From contig CM026403.1 of assembly GCA_014843695.1 (NCBI GenBank), positions 1,306,460 through 1,370,459 on the forward strand: a stretch of 64,000 bases of DNA, in the 5' to 3' direction. A program made the translations under genes and the position numbers. Origin of the DNA: Archivesica marissinica (taxonomy: Eukaryota; Mollusca; Bivalvia; Venerida; Vesicomyidae). The notes beneath the pieces were generated by a model. It was not told where the DNA came from and searched no databases. It saw only the letters and a program-made list of their open reading frames with translations. This document shows, piece by piece, positions 22,094-33,929 of the stretch (within the stretch, counting starts at the first letter, position 1; the number at the start of each line of letters is the position of its first letter).

Positions 22094-22360
22094 GATTAGT
22101 TTAAACATTATTTATTTCAGTATTTGTACATGTAATCAAGAAATGAACATTTTACATATAAATTAACAGCAGTAGACTGAAAGGGATTAGAACGAAAGAA
22201 AAACTAATATAGTTCTTCTCCCTGAAAACTGATTAGTTTAAACATTATTTATTTCAGTATTTGTACATGTAATCAAGAAATGAACATTTTACATATAAAT
22301 TAACAGCAGTAGACTGAAAGGGATTAGAACGAAAGAAAAACTTATATAGTTCTTCTCCCT
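22094..22360. repeat. 137-bp direct duplication
   Basis: gattagtttaaac occurs at 22094 and 22231, and the following 130 bp are nearly identical, each ending gttcttctccct. The distal part (gggattagaacgaaag) is loosely similar to 18286-18330, suggesting a dispersed repeat. Confidence 0.9.
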
Positions 22361-22423
22361 ATTCAGTGTTTTGCCAACACTTATAATGCTTGTGTAATAT
22401 TTGCTTGTGTAAATTACGATCTG

Positions 22424-22970
22424 TAAGCGTCATTATTGGTAGGGATATGTGAACACATTACCGGGGGTTGTGTACTGTGGAGAGTAAGCGTCATTATTGG
22501 TAGGGATAAGCGAACACATTACCGGGGGTTGTGTACTCTGGAGAGTACGCGTCATTATTGGTAGGGATAAGTGAACACATTACCGGGGGTTGTGTACTGT
22601 GGAGAGTAAGCGTCAGTATTGGTAGGGATATGTGAACACATTACCGGGGGTTGTGTACTGTGGAGAGTAAGCGTCAGTATTGGTAGGGATAAGTGAACAC
22701 ATTACCGGGGGTTGTGTACTGTGGAGAGTAAGCGTCAGTATTGGTAGGGATAGGTAAACACATTACCGGGGGTTGTGTACTGTGGAGAGTAAGCGTCATT
22801 ATTGGTAGGGATAAGTGAACACATTACCGGGGGTTGTGTACTGTGGAGAGTAAACGTCATTATTGGTAGGGATATGTGAACACATTACCGGGGGTTGTGT
22901 ACTGTGGAGAGTAAGCTTCATTATTGGTAGGGATAGGTGAACACATTACCGGGGGTTGTGTACTGTGGCG
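22424..22970. repeat. 61-bp tandem array, 9 units
   Basis: Units contain ggtagggata(t/a)gtgaacac then attaccgggggttgtgtac. The period is exactly 61 bp with about 2-4 substitutions per unit. Confidence 0.94.
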
Positions 22971-23477
22971 ACTTCAAACGCATGTTGGAACTGTATTAAA
23001 TTATTGTATCAAAACAACCTAACGAGCCATATCCGACACAACTAATCGCTCCAACCGCGAACAAGCGATATATTAAACAAAGATATAGCTTAATTATCTT
23101 ACGTTGGCACAACGCTGAACAAACTCCATACAGTAATAAATTAGCTTTACATCGGGTAGACATTTGGTAACTAATTAATACTAAGAAACCTGGAAGACAA
23201 TTCCAGAAAATGCTGATTTGCCGACTTAACATTCATCGACAGTTCTTGAAAAGATAATGTACTGATTATTTAAATATGCTGTGTTATGTTGGAAAGTTTA
23301 TGCACTGCCAAGTTGCACGAGCTTATGTTAAAACACATCAATATAATCAGTCTGCAATCGTGATATAATTGGAATAGAAGACAAGCAGACATGTGCAATG
23401 AATATGATGATCAGGCACATAGCTGACTGATAACACTTATGTGTTCTCTATAGTAGAAACTGTAACAACATCTTAAT
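22971..23477. other. No gene seen
   Basis: Unique AT-rich DNA; one 78-codon minus frame without recognisable features. Confidence 0.5.
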
Positions 23478-23717
23478 ATAAACTTTATTTATTTTACGAT
23501 TGCTAAGCAAGTTTTAGCAATTTATATTAATCACTCTCGTTGGCGCGGATGAAAGCGTATATGTGGTCATTCTTGTGGGAGGAAACGGGGTACTCAGAGA
23601 AAACCCACCCGTCCGATCTGGCGACCACCGTACCATCTCACATACTTCCCGGACCGAGGATCGAACCGGGGTTGCATTGGTGAGAAGCGAGCGCGCGAAC
23701 CACTGCGCTAATCGGAC
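23478..23717 (-). mobile_element. SINE-B copy (minus), full length
   Basis: Complete from the tail (aaactttatttattttacg) to the head (cactgcgctaatcggac). The centre reads cggggtactcagag instead of cggagtacccggag. Confidence 0.92.
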
Positions 23718-23965
23718 AGCCTACACCATCTGAGTCATGCTCGTATGTAATATTGTATTGTCGAATGTATTACATATGTAATAAAACATGGCTAAATCAA
23801 ATCAGTAATTAGTACTTATGCTGCATGTAAGATACATACGCTATAACAACTATGTACACATGTACATATTTCTTGAACACGATGGAGACATTTGTGTATT
23901 TGCTCTCGAGTCCGAATTCCTGCATGCGAACTAGTAGTCAAAGTGCATTCTTTAAGGGCGACCCT

Positions 23966-26607
23966 GATTCTAGTGGGGTTGTCATGTATGTTGTCAATGA
24001 CAGCTGTAATATCGTAGTTCTGGTGGGGTTGTAATGTATGTTATCAGTGAATGCTGTAATATCGTAGTTCTGGTGGGGTTGTAATGTGTGTTATCAATGA
24101 ATGCTGTAATATCGTAGTTCTGGTGGGGTTGTAATGTATGTTATCAATGAATGCTGTAATATCGTAGTTCTGGTGGGGTTGTAATGTTTGCTAACAAGGA
24201 ATGCTGTAATATCGTTGTTCTTGTGGGGTTGTAATGTGTGTTATCAATGAATGCTGTAATATCATAGTTCTGGTGGGGTTGTAATGTATGTTATCAATGA
24301 ATGCTGTAATATCGTAGTTCTGGTGGGGTTGTAATGTATGGTATCAATGAATGCTGTAATATCGTAGTTATGGTGGGGTTGTAATGTTTGTTATCAATGA
24401 ATGATGTAATATCGTAGTTCTGGTGGGGTTGTAATGTATGTTATCAATGAATGCTGTAATATCGTAGTTCTGGTGGGGTTGTAATGTTTGTTATCAATGA
24501 ATGATGTAATATCGTAGTTCTGGTGGGGTTGTAATGTACGTTATCAATGAATGCTGTAATATCGTAGTTCTGGTGGGGTTGTAATGTTTGCTAACAAGGA
24601 ATGCTGTAATATCGTTGTTCTTGTGGGGTTGTAATGTGTGTTATCAATGAATGCTGTAATATCGTAGTTATGGTGGGGTTGTAATGTTTGTTATCAATGA
24701 ATGATGTAATATCGTAGTTCTGGTGGGGTTGTAATGTATGATATCAATGAATGCTGTAATATCGTAGTTCTGGTGGGGTTGTAATGTATGTTATCAATGA
24801 ATGATGTAATATCGTAGTTCTGGTGGGGTTGTAATGTATGCTATCAATGAATGCTGTAATATCGTAGTTCTGGTGGGGTTGTAATGTATGTTATAAAGGA
24901 ATGATGTAATATCGTAGTTCTGGTGGGGTTGTAATGTTTGTTATCAATGAATGATGTAATATCGTAGTTTTGGTGGGGTTGTAATGTATGTTATCAATGA
25001 ATGATGTAATATCGTAGTTCTGGTGGGGTTGTAATGTTTGTTATCAATGAATGCTGTAATATCGTAGTTCTGGTGGGGTTGTAATGTTTGTTATCAATGA
25101 ATGCTGTAATATCGTAGTTCTGGTGGGTTGTAATGTTTGTTATCAATGAATGCTGTAATATCGTAGTTCTGGTGGGGTTGTACTGTATGTTGTCAATGAA
25201 TGCTGTAATGTCGTAGTTCTGGTGGGGTTGTAATGTATGGTATCAATGATTGATGTAATATCGTAGTTCTGGTGGGGTTGTAATGTTAACTATCAATGAA
25301 TGCTGTAATATCGTAGTTCTGGTGGGGTTGTAATGTTTGTTATCAATGAATGATGTAATAGCGCAGTTCTGGTGGGGTTGTAATGTTTGTTATCAATGAA
25401 TGTTGTAATATCGTAGTTCTGGTGGGGTTGTAATGTTTGTTATCAATGAATGCTGTAATATCGTAGTTCTGGTGAGGTTGTAATGTATGCTATCAATGAA
25501 TGCTGTAATATCGTAGTTCTGGTGGGGTTGTAATGTATGTTATCAATGAATGATGTAATATCGTAGTTCTGGTGGGGTTGTAATGTATGGTATCAATGAA
25601 TGATGTAATATCGTAGTTCTGGTCATGTTGTAATGTATGTTATCAATGAATGCTGTAATATCGTAGTTCTGGTTGGGTTGTAATGTTTGTTATTAATGAA
25701 TGCTGTAATATCGTAGTTCTGGTGGGATTGTAATGTATGTTGTCAAGGACAGCTGTAATATCATATTTCTGGTGGGGTTGTAATGTATGTTGTCAATGAA
25801 TGATGTAATATCGTAGTTCTGGTCAGGTTGTAATGTATGTTGTCAATGACTGCTGTAATATCGGAGTTCTGGTGGGGTTGTAATGTTTGTTGTCAATGAA
25901 TGATGTAATATCGTAGTTCTTGTGGGGTTGTAATGTTTGTTGTCAATGAATGCTGTAATATCGTAGTTCTTGTGGGGTTGTAATGTTTGTTATCAATGAA
26001 TGATGTAATATCGTAGTTCTGGTGAGGTTGTAATGTTTGTTATCAATGAATGATGTAATATCGTAGTTCTGGTGAATTTTAATGTTTGTTATCAATGAAT
26101 GATGTAATATCGTAGTTCTGGTGGGGTTGTAATGTTTGTTATCAATGAATGATGTAATATCGTAGTTATGGTGGGGTTGTAATGTATGTTATCAATGAAT
26201 GATGTAATATCGTAGTTATGGTGGGGTTGTAATGTTTGTTATCAATGACTGCTGTAAAATCGTAGTTATGGTGGGGTTGTAATGTTTGTTATCAATGAAT
26301 AATGTAATACCGTAGTTCTGGTGGGGTTGTAATGTATGTTATCAATGAATGATGTAATATCGTAGTTCTGGTGGGGTTGTAATGTACGTTATCAATGAAT
26401 GCTGTAATATCGTAGTTCTGGTGGGGTTGTAATGTTTGCTAACAAGGAATGCTGTACTATCGTTGTTCTTGTGGGGTTGTAATGTTTGTTGTCAAGGACA
26501 GCTGTAATATCGTAGTTCTGGTGGGGTTGTAATGTTTGTTATCAATGAATGCTGTAATGTCGTAGTTCTGGTGGGGTTGTACTGTTTGTTATCAATGAAT
26601 GCTGAAT
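23966..26607. repeat. 50-bp satellite, about 53 units
   Basis: Monomer contains gtagttctggtggggttg, taatgt(a/t)tgttatc and aatgaatg(c/a)tg. The period is 50 bp with one-base deletions near 25124 and 26075. Marker variants (gctaacaagg, gtcatgttg, gttgtcaaggacagc) recur at scattered places, which fits unequal exchange. The first and last units are the most diverged. Confidence 0.95.
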
Positions 26608-26848
26608 ACAGTACTTAAAACCGTCTTGTATGTTCCCCGGATTTCGGCGACTGTAATAATTTCTCTCAATGAATGTTGTAACGTGTTGCAACGCAGTTTA
26701 TACATCTGTATTAACCCAGTCCTCCCCAAGTAACTGACATGGACTGGTCCATGATATATGTAGACCAATACATTAGTAAGAAAGTTACATTTGGATCAGT
26801 ACATTTATCAAAATGGGTAATTCTTTTCTAAAAATAGTAGTAGTACTT
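26608..26848. other. No gene seen
   Basis: Unique flank to the right of the 50-bp satellite. Confidence 0.5.
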
Positions 26849-26849
26849 G

Positions 26850-26914
26850 AAAAACGTGCAGATCCTGATGAGACAGCTCGTCACGAGCTGCCTCATCTGG
26901 ATCTACACGTTTTT
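26850..26914. repeat. Near-perfect hairpin, about 31-bp stem
   Basis: aaaaacgtgcagatcctgat on the left pairs with tctggatctacacgttttt on the right around a loop of about 3 bases near gtca. Only three mismatches were seen. It may be the core of a fold-back element; nothing repeats it elsewhere in the window. Confidence 0.75.
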
Positions 26915-27199
26915 GTAAGCCTATTTAGAGGCATGTGATGTTGAAATGGTTAATGAACCCATATCTATTCTATTCATATTATATCTATTCTAATATGACC
27001 TAAGTATTCAACCTCCTGACGGGATCAGGCAAGGGAATCTAGACAGCAAAAGCCGGGGAATGTGATCTGGCCTCACCCCTGAATCTTACGTTAGTAACAT
27101 ATTGGCATGCTGTTAATTGATGATTCCGATAACAATTTGATCATGCATCTTTGTACGAGAAGCTTTGAATATTAACTGCATGCTTTTTACGTGTATGTA
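26915..27199. other. No gene seen
   Basis: Unique sequence between the hairpin and the triple-headed SINE-C. Confidence 0.5.
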
Positions 27200-27793
27200 T
27201 AGTCGCTACCGGTTGCCCATATGAGCGACGCCTCCTGAAGAGATTAGTCATTTTAGATTTTTGGACGGTAGTGCAATGATACAGACAGAGACCCATTCCA
27301 GAGTCTCCTCTGGTTCTTTTACGTGCACGGTGTACAGCACCGACACGAGACCTCGGTTTAATGTCCCATCTGAAAGACTGTTGATTTTATTAGGGTCAGA
27401 CGGGGGATCGAACCTGCGATCCCTGGATTACCAGTCCAGCGTGTTACCACTGGACTACTGATCCGTCTCCTCTGGTTCTTTTACGTGCACGGTGTAAAGC
27501 ACCGACACGAGACCTCGGTATAACGTCCCATCTGAAAGACTGTTAATTTTATTAGGGTCAGACGGGGGATCGAACCTGCGATCCCCTGATTACCAGTCCA
27601 GCGTGCTACCACTGGACTACTGATCCGTCTCCTCTGGTTCTTTTACGTGCACGGTGTAAAGCACCGACACGAGACCTCGGTTTAACGTCCCATCTGAAAG
27701 ACTGTTAATTTTATTAGGGTCAGACGGGGATCGAACCTGCGATCCCATGGATTACCAGTCCAGCGTGTTACCACTGGACTACAGATCCGTCTG
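27200..27793 (-). mobile_element. SINE-C with three tandem heads (minus)
   Basis: One SINE-C 3' part (27200-27303) is followed by three tandem copies of the head-plus-proximal-body segment, starting at 27304, 27466 and 27628, each 162 bp. Every copy has the B box (gatcgaacctgcgatcc) and the anticodon-like hairpin. All three are very similar, so the amplification looks recent. Confidence 0.93.
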
Positions 27794-28399
27794 TTTTAAC
27801 TGCATGAGTGTTGGCAATCAACGTGTATCCTAGAACAGTTTAATCTGATCAACATAAGTGGGAGTAAATGTAAATTCGTGATTGTATCGGAAAACTGAAC
27901 TTGCTAATATTAATATTTACATGTAAACCACGCGGACGTATTGCCAAGATTTAGTAATTAATTGATAATGTAGAGAAGGAATTACCGATAAATTACGAAT
28001 GGGATTACAGAACATCCGTGTAATGTAACATTATGTGTATCGAATTGACCGTGCAGTAAAAACAACTGTGTGAGGTTTTGAAAGATTTATTTGCATCCAT
28101 TATCTATTCATGTTTATCTAATGTTTAAGCTACATGTTACAATATTGTACATGTATATTGAATGGTGTAATAGTAATAATAATAAAGTCTTTATTTAACG
28201 AAGAAACGTATTTGATAAGGTCAATCTTCCATAACGCCCTCAAAATTGAGGGCCCTAAAGAAGAATGAGGGGCCTAAGGAAGATTAGTTCACAACTAATT
28301 AGGTCACCCTCTATAAATAAAGAAATATATCGAACACAAAACAATCAAGGACATTGTTTTATATAAGCTAGTGTTAGCTTCCTACTTGATCCTTTGCAT
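27794..28399. other. No gene seen; contains part of a dispersed repeat
   Basis: Mostly unique. The segment 28281-28330 (aggaagattagttcac ... tataaataaagaaata) recurs in diverged form at 29552-29612, so it may be the 3' end of an unnamed retroelement. Confidence 0.45.
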
Positions 28400-29213
28400 T
28401 ATGTATGTCGTTGTATGTTATATGTGATGTATTATGTATGTCGTTGTATGGTATATGTGATGTATTATGTATGTCGTTGTATGTTATATGTGATGTATTA
28501 TGTATGTCGTTGTATGTTATATGTGATGTATTATGTATGTCGTTGTATGTTATATGTGATGTATTATGTATGTCGTTGTATGTTATATGTGATGTATTAT
28601 GTATGTCGTTGTATGTTATATGTGATGTATATCGTTGTATGTTATATGTGATGTATTATGTATGTCGTTGTATGTTATATGTGATGTATTATGTATGTCG
28701 TTGTATGTTATATGTGATGTATTATGTATGTCGTTGTATGTTATATGTGATGTATTATGTATGTCGTTGTATGTTATATGTGATGTATTATGTATGTCGT
28801 TGTATGTTATATGTGATGTATTATGTATGTCGTTGTATGTTATATGTGATGTATTATGTATATCGTTGTATGTTATATGTGATGTATTATGTATGTCGTT
28901 GTATGTTATATGTGATGTATTATGTATGTCGTTGTATGTTATATGTGATGTATGTCGTTGTATGTTATATGTGATGTATTATGTATGTCGTTGTATGTTA
29001 TATGTGATGTATTATGTATGTCGTTGTATGTTATATGTGATGTATTATGTATGTCGTTGTATGTTATATGTGATGTATTATGTATGTCGTTGTATGTTAT
29101 ATATGATGTATTATGTATGTCGTTGTATGTTATATGTGATGTATTATGTATATCATTGTATGTTATATGTGATGTATTATGTATGTCGTTGTATGTTATA
29201 TGTGATATATGTC
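28400..29213. repeat. 33-bp tandem array, about 25 units
   Basis: Unit contains tatgtcgttgtatg then ttatatgtgatgtat. Two shortened units (near 28624 and 28945) interrupt the 33-bp rhythm. Since 33 is a multiple of three, long frames appear; they are not genes. Confidence 0.94.
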
Positions 29214-29282
29214 TTGCAATAAATACTGTTTAACCCAACACAAAACATTTTATAGATCTACAACATAATGTATACAGACTGT

Positions 29283-29460
29283 CAGTCAAACCTGTGTCAG
29301 TGGTCACCTCCATTAAGCAGCCAACCTGTATTAAGCAGCCAGTTTCCAGATTCCAAATATGTTGTCTTACTATACATTTGACCTCTATTAAGCAGCCACC
29401 TGTGCTAAGCAGCCACGTTCTTTGACTCCCTTGGCTGGCTGCTTAAGAGAGGTTTGACTG
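29283..29460. mobile_element. CAGTCAAACCT palindromic MITE, copy 1 (178 bp)
   Basis: Starts cagtcaaacctgtg and ends gagaggtttgactg. Internal motif taagcagcca recurs several times in both orientations, so the element folds into a long hairpin. Same length as the copy at 37370. The termini resemble pogo/Tc1-type elements. The TA flank is intact only on the right. Confidence 0.8.
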
Positions 29461-29462
29461 TA

Positions 29463-29734
29463 TACAATAAATTAAACGCACTACATTGTGTAGCTATCTA
29501 CTTTGGTTATAATTATTGTATATGTACATTTATGTTATAATGTTATATGTTTAGAGGGTCATAAGGAAGAGTAGTTCAGAATTAGGTCACTGTTATAAAT
29601 AAAGAAATAAATATATATATCTACCTAATGTGCATACGTATACACTTATGTTGTAATTGTGTCAGTCGGACTCTATAATTAGCTTACGCATAAGATTAAA
29701 TGTAATACTCCAATATTAATAATAATAATGTGTG
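29463..29734. other. No gene seen
   Basis: Unique AT-rich DNA apart from the short repeat at 29552-29612 noted above. Confidence 0.45.
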
Positions 29735-29741
29735 TGTGCGT

Positions 29742-30020
29742 GTGTTTTATGTTTATTTATCGCCGCTACCCTGTTGCCCATATGAGCGACGACTCCTGAG
29801 GAGATTAGTCATTTTAGAGGATAGTACAATGATACAGACAGAGACCCATTCCAGAGTCTCATCTGGTTCTTTTACGTGCACGGTGTACAGCACCGACACG
29901 AGACCTCGGTTTAACGTCCCATCTGAAAGACTGTTAATTTTAGAGTCAGAACGGGGGATCGAACCTGCGATCCCCTAATTACCAGTCCAGCGTGTTACCA
30001 CTGGACTACTGATCCATCTG
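29742..30020 (-). mobile_element. SINE-C copy (minus), full length
   Basis: From gtttatttatcgccgctacc to the head end gactactgatccatctg. A small deletion in the body removes the attaggg region (tgttaattttagagtcag). Confidence 0.92.
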
Positions 30021-30041
30021 TAAATAAAATGGACATTATTA

Positions 30042-30061
30042 TTTATATATATATATATATA
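30042..30061. repeat. Short TA microsatellite
   Basis: About ten TA units. Confidence 0.9.
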
Positions 30062-31334
30062 CATCAATGAAGATAATACCTAACTATGTGGTTGTATAGT
30101 TAAACACCTTCTCCGTATGACTATGTACACGTATAGTTTGGGCGTTGTACCAAGCTAGAAATGTACGCAAGATTCTTTAAATGATAATGAGTATCTATAT
30201 AGCCATTACACACATTAATGACCGTGATTTATGATTGAATGTATATTGTTTTATTGTCTTTTTGTTGCATCATTGTATTATATCTATACATGTTATGTTT
30301 GTTGTATTTTCACATGGACCTCTGGCAACATGCGTTACTTGTATGTACCTTCATACACTGTACTAGTATACCATATTTGATCATGGGTCATTTTTGACCT
30401 ACTTCATATGTTATAATGTTTGTTTGTATTTGATGAAATAAAAACTACTTCTACATGCCGACGGTATAAACATTTGATTCGATTTGTGTATAATGTACAT
30501 AATTATATTAGTCCGCTATTAACCACAACTACAATAAAACTAGATCAATTTCAGATTGGACACAAGTGCTGATGTATTCAATAGTTCTCGTCCGTACTTT
30601 GCTGATATCCAATATTCATAAAGCTGGTGAGTTTATATCTCTTCTATCCTGGACCTCACTCACATTGGAGATTCCATTCTCTGTTGTTAGTTTTTTTTTC
30701 ACAACGAAACAAGCGAACTCAGAGGGAGCAAGCATAAACCAATATTGGCAGAGATACGACTTGTGTATGATCGATGTCGGTAGATAATTACCGCAGTTAC
30801 ATTTTCTAACGGGGTGTGAAACAGAGTGTGTACCGAATATGTTTTAACTGGATAATTACATTAAGGTAAGACTATATAGAATATACGTAGTTAGCGAAAT
30901 AGACTATTATATTATATATTAGTTTCAGATATATGTTCAGATGTAATATAATGTATATATCGGATCTGAAACTTTATTTCCTCGTCTGGGATATTCGCAT
31001 ACATACATATAGCACAACATGGTATGTTATTTACAACTGATATACAATCTCATGACAAATATAACTTGCAGGATGGCTTTCTAATTGTCGAAACTAATGT
31101 ATTTTTACAAAAACAGTATCACATAGTGTAGCCGGTCCAGTAATTCGATCAAACTCATCTACCTTTGTTTGAACATAGTTTGGTGAAAACAAACGGGGGA
31201 ATAATTGTTATATATGCGTTTAAAAAGTGTTCCGTGATGAATTGTTCGGTGCAAACAGTACGGCCATAGGTTAACACAGAAACTGGGTGGTAGGGGTTAA
31301 AACAAACTAACAATTCAATAATACCACTCAATAA
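30062..31334. other. No gene seen; about 1.27 kb of unique DNA
   Basis: Contains a polyadenylation-type signal (gatgaaataaaaactac, about 30434) and a small inverted repeat near 30935-30975 (gtttcagat / atctgaaac). No recognisable exon. Confidence 0.45.
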
Positions 31335-31497
31335 CGGGTACGATGGTCGCCAGATCGGACAGGTGGGTTTTCTCCGGGTACTCCGGTTTCCTCCCACATG
31401 AATGACCACATATACGCTTTCATCCGCGCCAACGAGAGTGATTAATATAAGTTGTTAAAACTTGCTTAGCAATCGTTGTAAAATAAATAAAGTATAA
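31335..31497 (+). mobile_element. SINE-B copy (plus), 5' truncated, A-rich end
   Basis: Starts inside the body (cgatggtcgccagatcgg) and ends aaataaataaagt, followed by an A-rich stretch to 31518. A 5'-truncated copy with an A-rich end is what target-primed reverse transcription leaves. Confidence 0.9.
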
Positions 31498-31540
31498 CAA
31501 AAAAAACAACAAAAAAACGGGTATGATTAAAGTGTTGATT

Positions 31541-31640
31541 TCTGCCTATGGAATGTTGTTCCATTTCTGCCTATGGAATGTTGTTCCATTTCTGCCTATG
31601 GAATGTTGTTCCATTTCTGCCTATGGAATGTTGTTCCATT
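31541..31640. repeat. 25-bp tandem array, 4 units
   Basis: tctgcctatggaatgttg recurs at 31541, 31566, 31591 and 31616 with no substitutions among the four units. Confidence 0.95.
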
Positions 31641-31998
31641 TCTGAATACGGTTATTGTGACGGCGATGTTGGTTTGCAGCAGTAACAGTGGCAGCTTGGA
31701 ATCGATTGCGAAAATGTGTTTTCATAATATAGTCATAATAAACGATGTCGATGTCGATTGTGTCTTAATAAACGATTCTTCTTCATACTATAGCGATATT
31801 GGCCACGAGTTGTAACATGCGGTCGTCCACTATGTGGTAAGTTGTTGGTATGTAATATTGTTAGAAATATTTCGCGAATATGTCCTAACGCTAGACTGGA
31901 ACTCCCAGCATGCGTTGCAACGTCTTCTGTCGACATATGAGCATCGAGCATGTCAATCGTCAGTTCGCGTACATTATTGGATATTAAAAGTGGCAGAG
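31641..31998. other. No gene seen
   Basis: Unique DNA; two overlapping 60-80 codon frames on opposite strands, neither recognisable. Confidence 0.45.
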
Positions 31999-32205
31999 GG
32001 TTTGCTTCAGGTGTGAAAGGTCCGGGGTACGCGCCAAGCTGCAGCCGTTACGACTGTGCCCTTAGGCAAGACACTTAAAATTCCACAGTGACTCTTCTCT
32101 CTCACTCAAGGCGATGGGTTCCATCGGGAGTGAGGTATCGAGAGCGATTAATATTATGTTGTAAGAACTTGTTTCACAATCGAGCACAAGTAAATTTGTA
32201 TAAAC
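31999..32205 (+). mobile_element. SINE-A copy (plus), 5' truncated
   Basis: Starts in the anticodon-like region (tttgcttcaggtgtg), so the A box is missing. Body and tail are complete but diverged. Confidence 0.88.
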
Positions 32206-32551
32206 TATATGAATGCACCATAGTACACGAGTATGTAGATGAGTATAACGATTTAATAGCGAGAAACATTCTGCCTGAGTTCCGTCTTCGCGAAAATATA
32301 TTTCTGTTTATAAAATCATACGCTTTACGAAAGTCTATAAAGACACATTAGGTGCATTTTTTCTTTTTTCTTAACGTTTTTACGAGTTTCAATAATACTA
32401 GGTAAGAGTCATACTGTAATATGTCGTGCTCTGTTTCTTCTTAAAACCATTCTGCTCATCTGCAATAATTCCATTCTCTTCTACCCAAGTATCCAGGCGA
32501 GTATTTGATATATAACAATACATCTTGTACATAGACGATGCTAAAGCAATA
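32206..32551. other. No gene seen
   Basis: Unique AT-rich DNA with a T-rich stretch near 32357. Confidence 0.5.
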
Positions 32552-32747
32552 CCGTATACATTCGTTATGTCAATGTCGGTTATGTCGAATTCTCCGATTA
32601 TCTCGAAGTCGAATCAAAGTCTCGTTTCAGACACTATCGTTTTACATATAACTGGATATGTTTATATCGAATTTCGTTACGTCAAACTTCGGTTATGTCG
32701 AAGTATTTTGTTCGTCCGACGGAATTCGACATAACGGATGTAGACTG
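32552..32747. mobile_element. pogo-like MITE, copy 2
   Basis: Reverse-complement match to 141-320, with a clear right end (cataacggatgtagactg) and a decayed left end. A central insertion of about 15 bp (tctcgaagtcgaatc) makes it longer than copy 1. Confidence 0.75.
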
Positions 32748-33073
32748 CACCTCTATATGATAGTGGAACTTGGTATTGGATTTCGAATGTGTAAAACTCC
32801 GATATTAATATTTAGTACTTCACTTGGTATGTATATTGTTATCTATCTACACCGATAGCCTCTCCACGTTTTGCATTATCCGCTGCCTTTTTAACTTCAA
32901 AATAGTATGGTTATCATTAAACGGCATTGCACTCAGCATCATCAAGTGTATTATAGATAGCAGGATTATACTATGTTTTGGTTATTAAGCAAACCATCTT
33001 CTACATATGATAACAACATTCTAAATACACATCTAGGTATGACCTGTTTCTGTAGTGATTTCCACCAATTCAG
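32748..33073. other. No gene seen
   Basis: Unique AT-rich DNA. Confidence 0.5.
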
Positions 33074-33565
33074 TGGATATCGTGATAGCGCAGTGGATTC
33101 GCGTTCGCTTCAGGTGCGAACAGTCCGGAGTTCGAGCCCAGCTGGAGCCGTTACGATTGTGCCCTTAGGAGGCATTTAAATTCCACGTTGCCTCTTCTCT
33201 CTCCCTCGTGGCGAAGGATTCCATCAGGAATAATTTTATTTATATATTTATTTATATTTCGGGTTTTACGCCTGCATCAGCACCATTTTGGGCTATATCG
33301 CCGGCGGGCAGTTTACCTAACAACGCCTTTCCTGGGCAGGCTCCAGCGGTTAACCAGTACTTGGGTGCACCAGCCTCCGTAAGAAACTGCCAACTTTTTC
33401 ATATAAATGAGACACGGCCTGAGCGGGGCTCGAACCCGTGACCATCAGTGATGATAGGTTACAGTGGTATACAAGTCAGCGACCGTAACCACTCGACCAC
33501 GAGAGTGATTAATATAAGTTGAAAGAACTTGTTTCGCAATCGAGACAAACTAAACTAGTATAAAC
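33074..33565 (+). mobile_element. SINE-A split by a SINE-D
   Basis: SINE-A head and body at 33074-33231 (ending ccatcaggaat) and tail at 33501-33565 (starting gagagtgattaatataag). The two halves are separated by a SINE-D, and about 8 bp of SINE-A (gaggtctc) is missing at the junction. Confidence 0.9.
33239..33500 (-). mobile_element. SINE-D, full length, nested in SINE-A
   Basis: Best SINE-D copy. The minus strand begins gtggtcgagtggttacgg (A box), has a longer tRNA-like middle of the kind seen in Leu/Ser tRNAs, a B box (cacgggttcgagccccg), a body with ggttaaccgctggagcc, and ends caggcgtaaaacccgaa with an AT-rich tail. The head type is unrelated to SINE-A, B or C. Confidence 0.9.
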
Positions 33566-33654
33566 CAATCCTACCAATTGACTTCCAAAACCTGATTGTC
33601 TTCTACTTTACACCTGTGCAATAACTATGTCTGTTCAGAACCGCTCTGTCAAAA

Positions 33655-33929
33655 GACGGATCTGTAGTCCAGTGGTAACCCACTGGACTGGTAATCCAGG
33701 AATCACAGGTTCGATCCCCCGTCTGACCCTAATAAAATTAACAGTCTTTCAGATGGGACTTTAAACCGAGGTCACCGTGCACGTAAAAGAACCAGAGGAG
33801 ACTCTGGAATGGGTATATATCTGTATCATTGCACTATCCTCCATAAATATTAAATGACTAATCTATTCAGGAGGCGTCGCTCATATGGGCAACCGGTAGC
33901 GAAGATAAATAAACGTAAAACACACACTC
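33655..33929 (+). mobile_element. SINE-C copy (plus)
   Basis: Full-length with an internal deletion: tctcgtgtcggtgctttac is missing between gaggtc and accgtgcacg. The head hairpin ctggactggtaatccag is intact. Confidence 0.92.

Noticed and set aside
22424..22970. CRISPR array
   Set aside because: The 61-bp and other arrays are head-to-tail repeats with no unique spacers, and the DNA is eukaryotic.
26850..26914. MicroRNA precursor
   Set aside because: The loop is about three bases, far shorter than in a Drosha/Dicer substrate.
28394..29233. Long cysteine/tyrosine-rich open frames
   Set aside because: They follow from the 33-bp array, whose unit length is a multiple of three.
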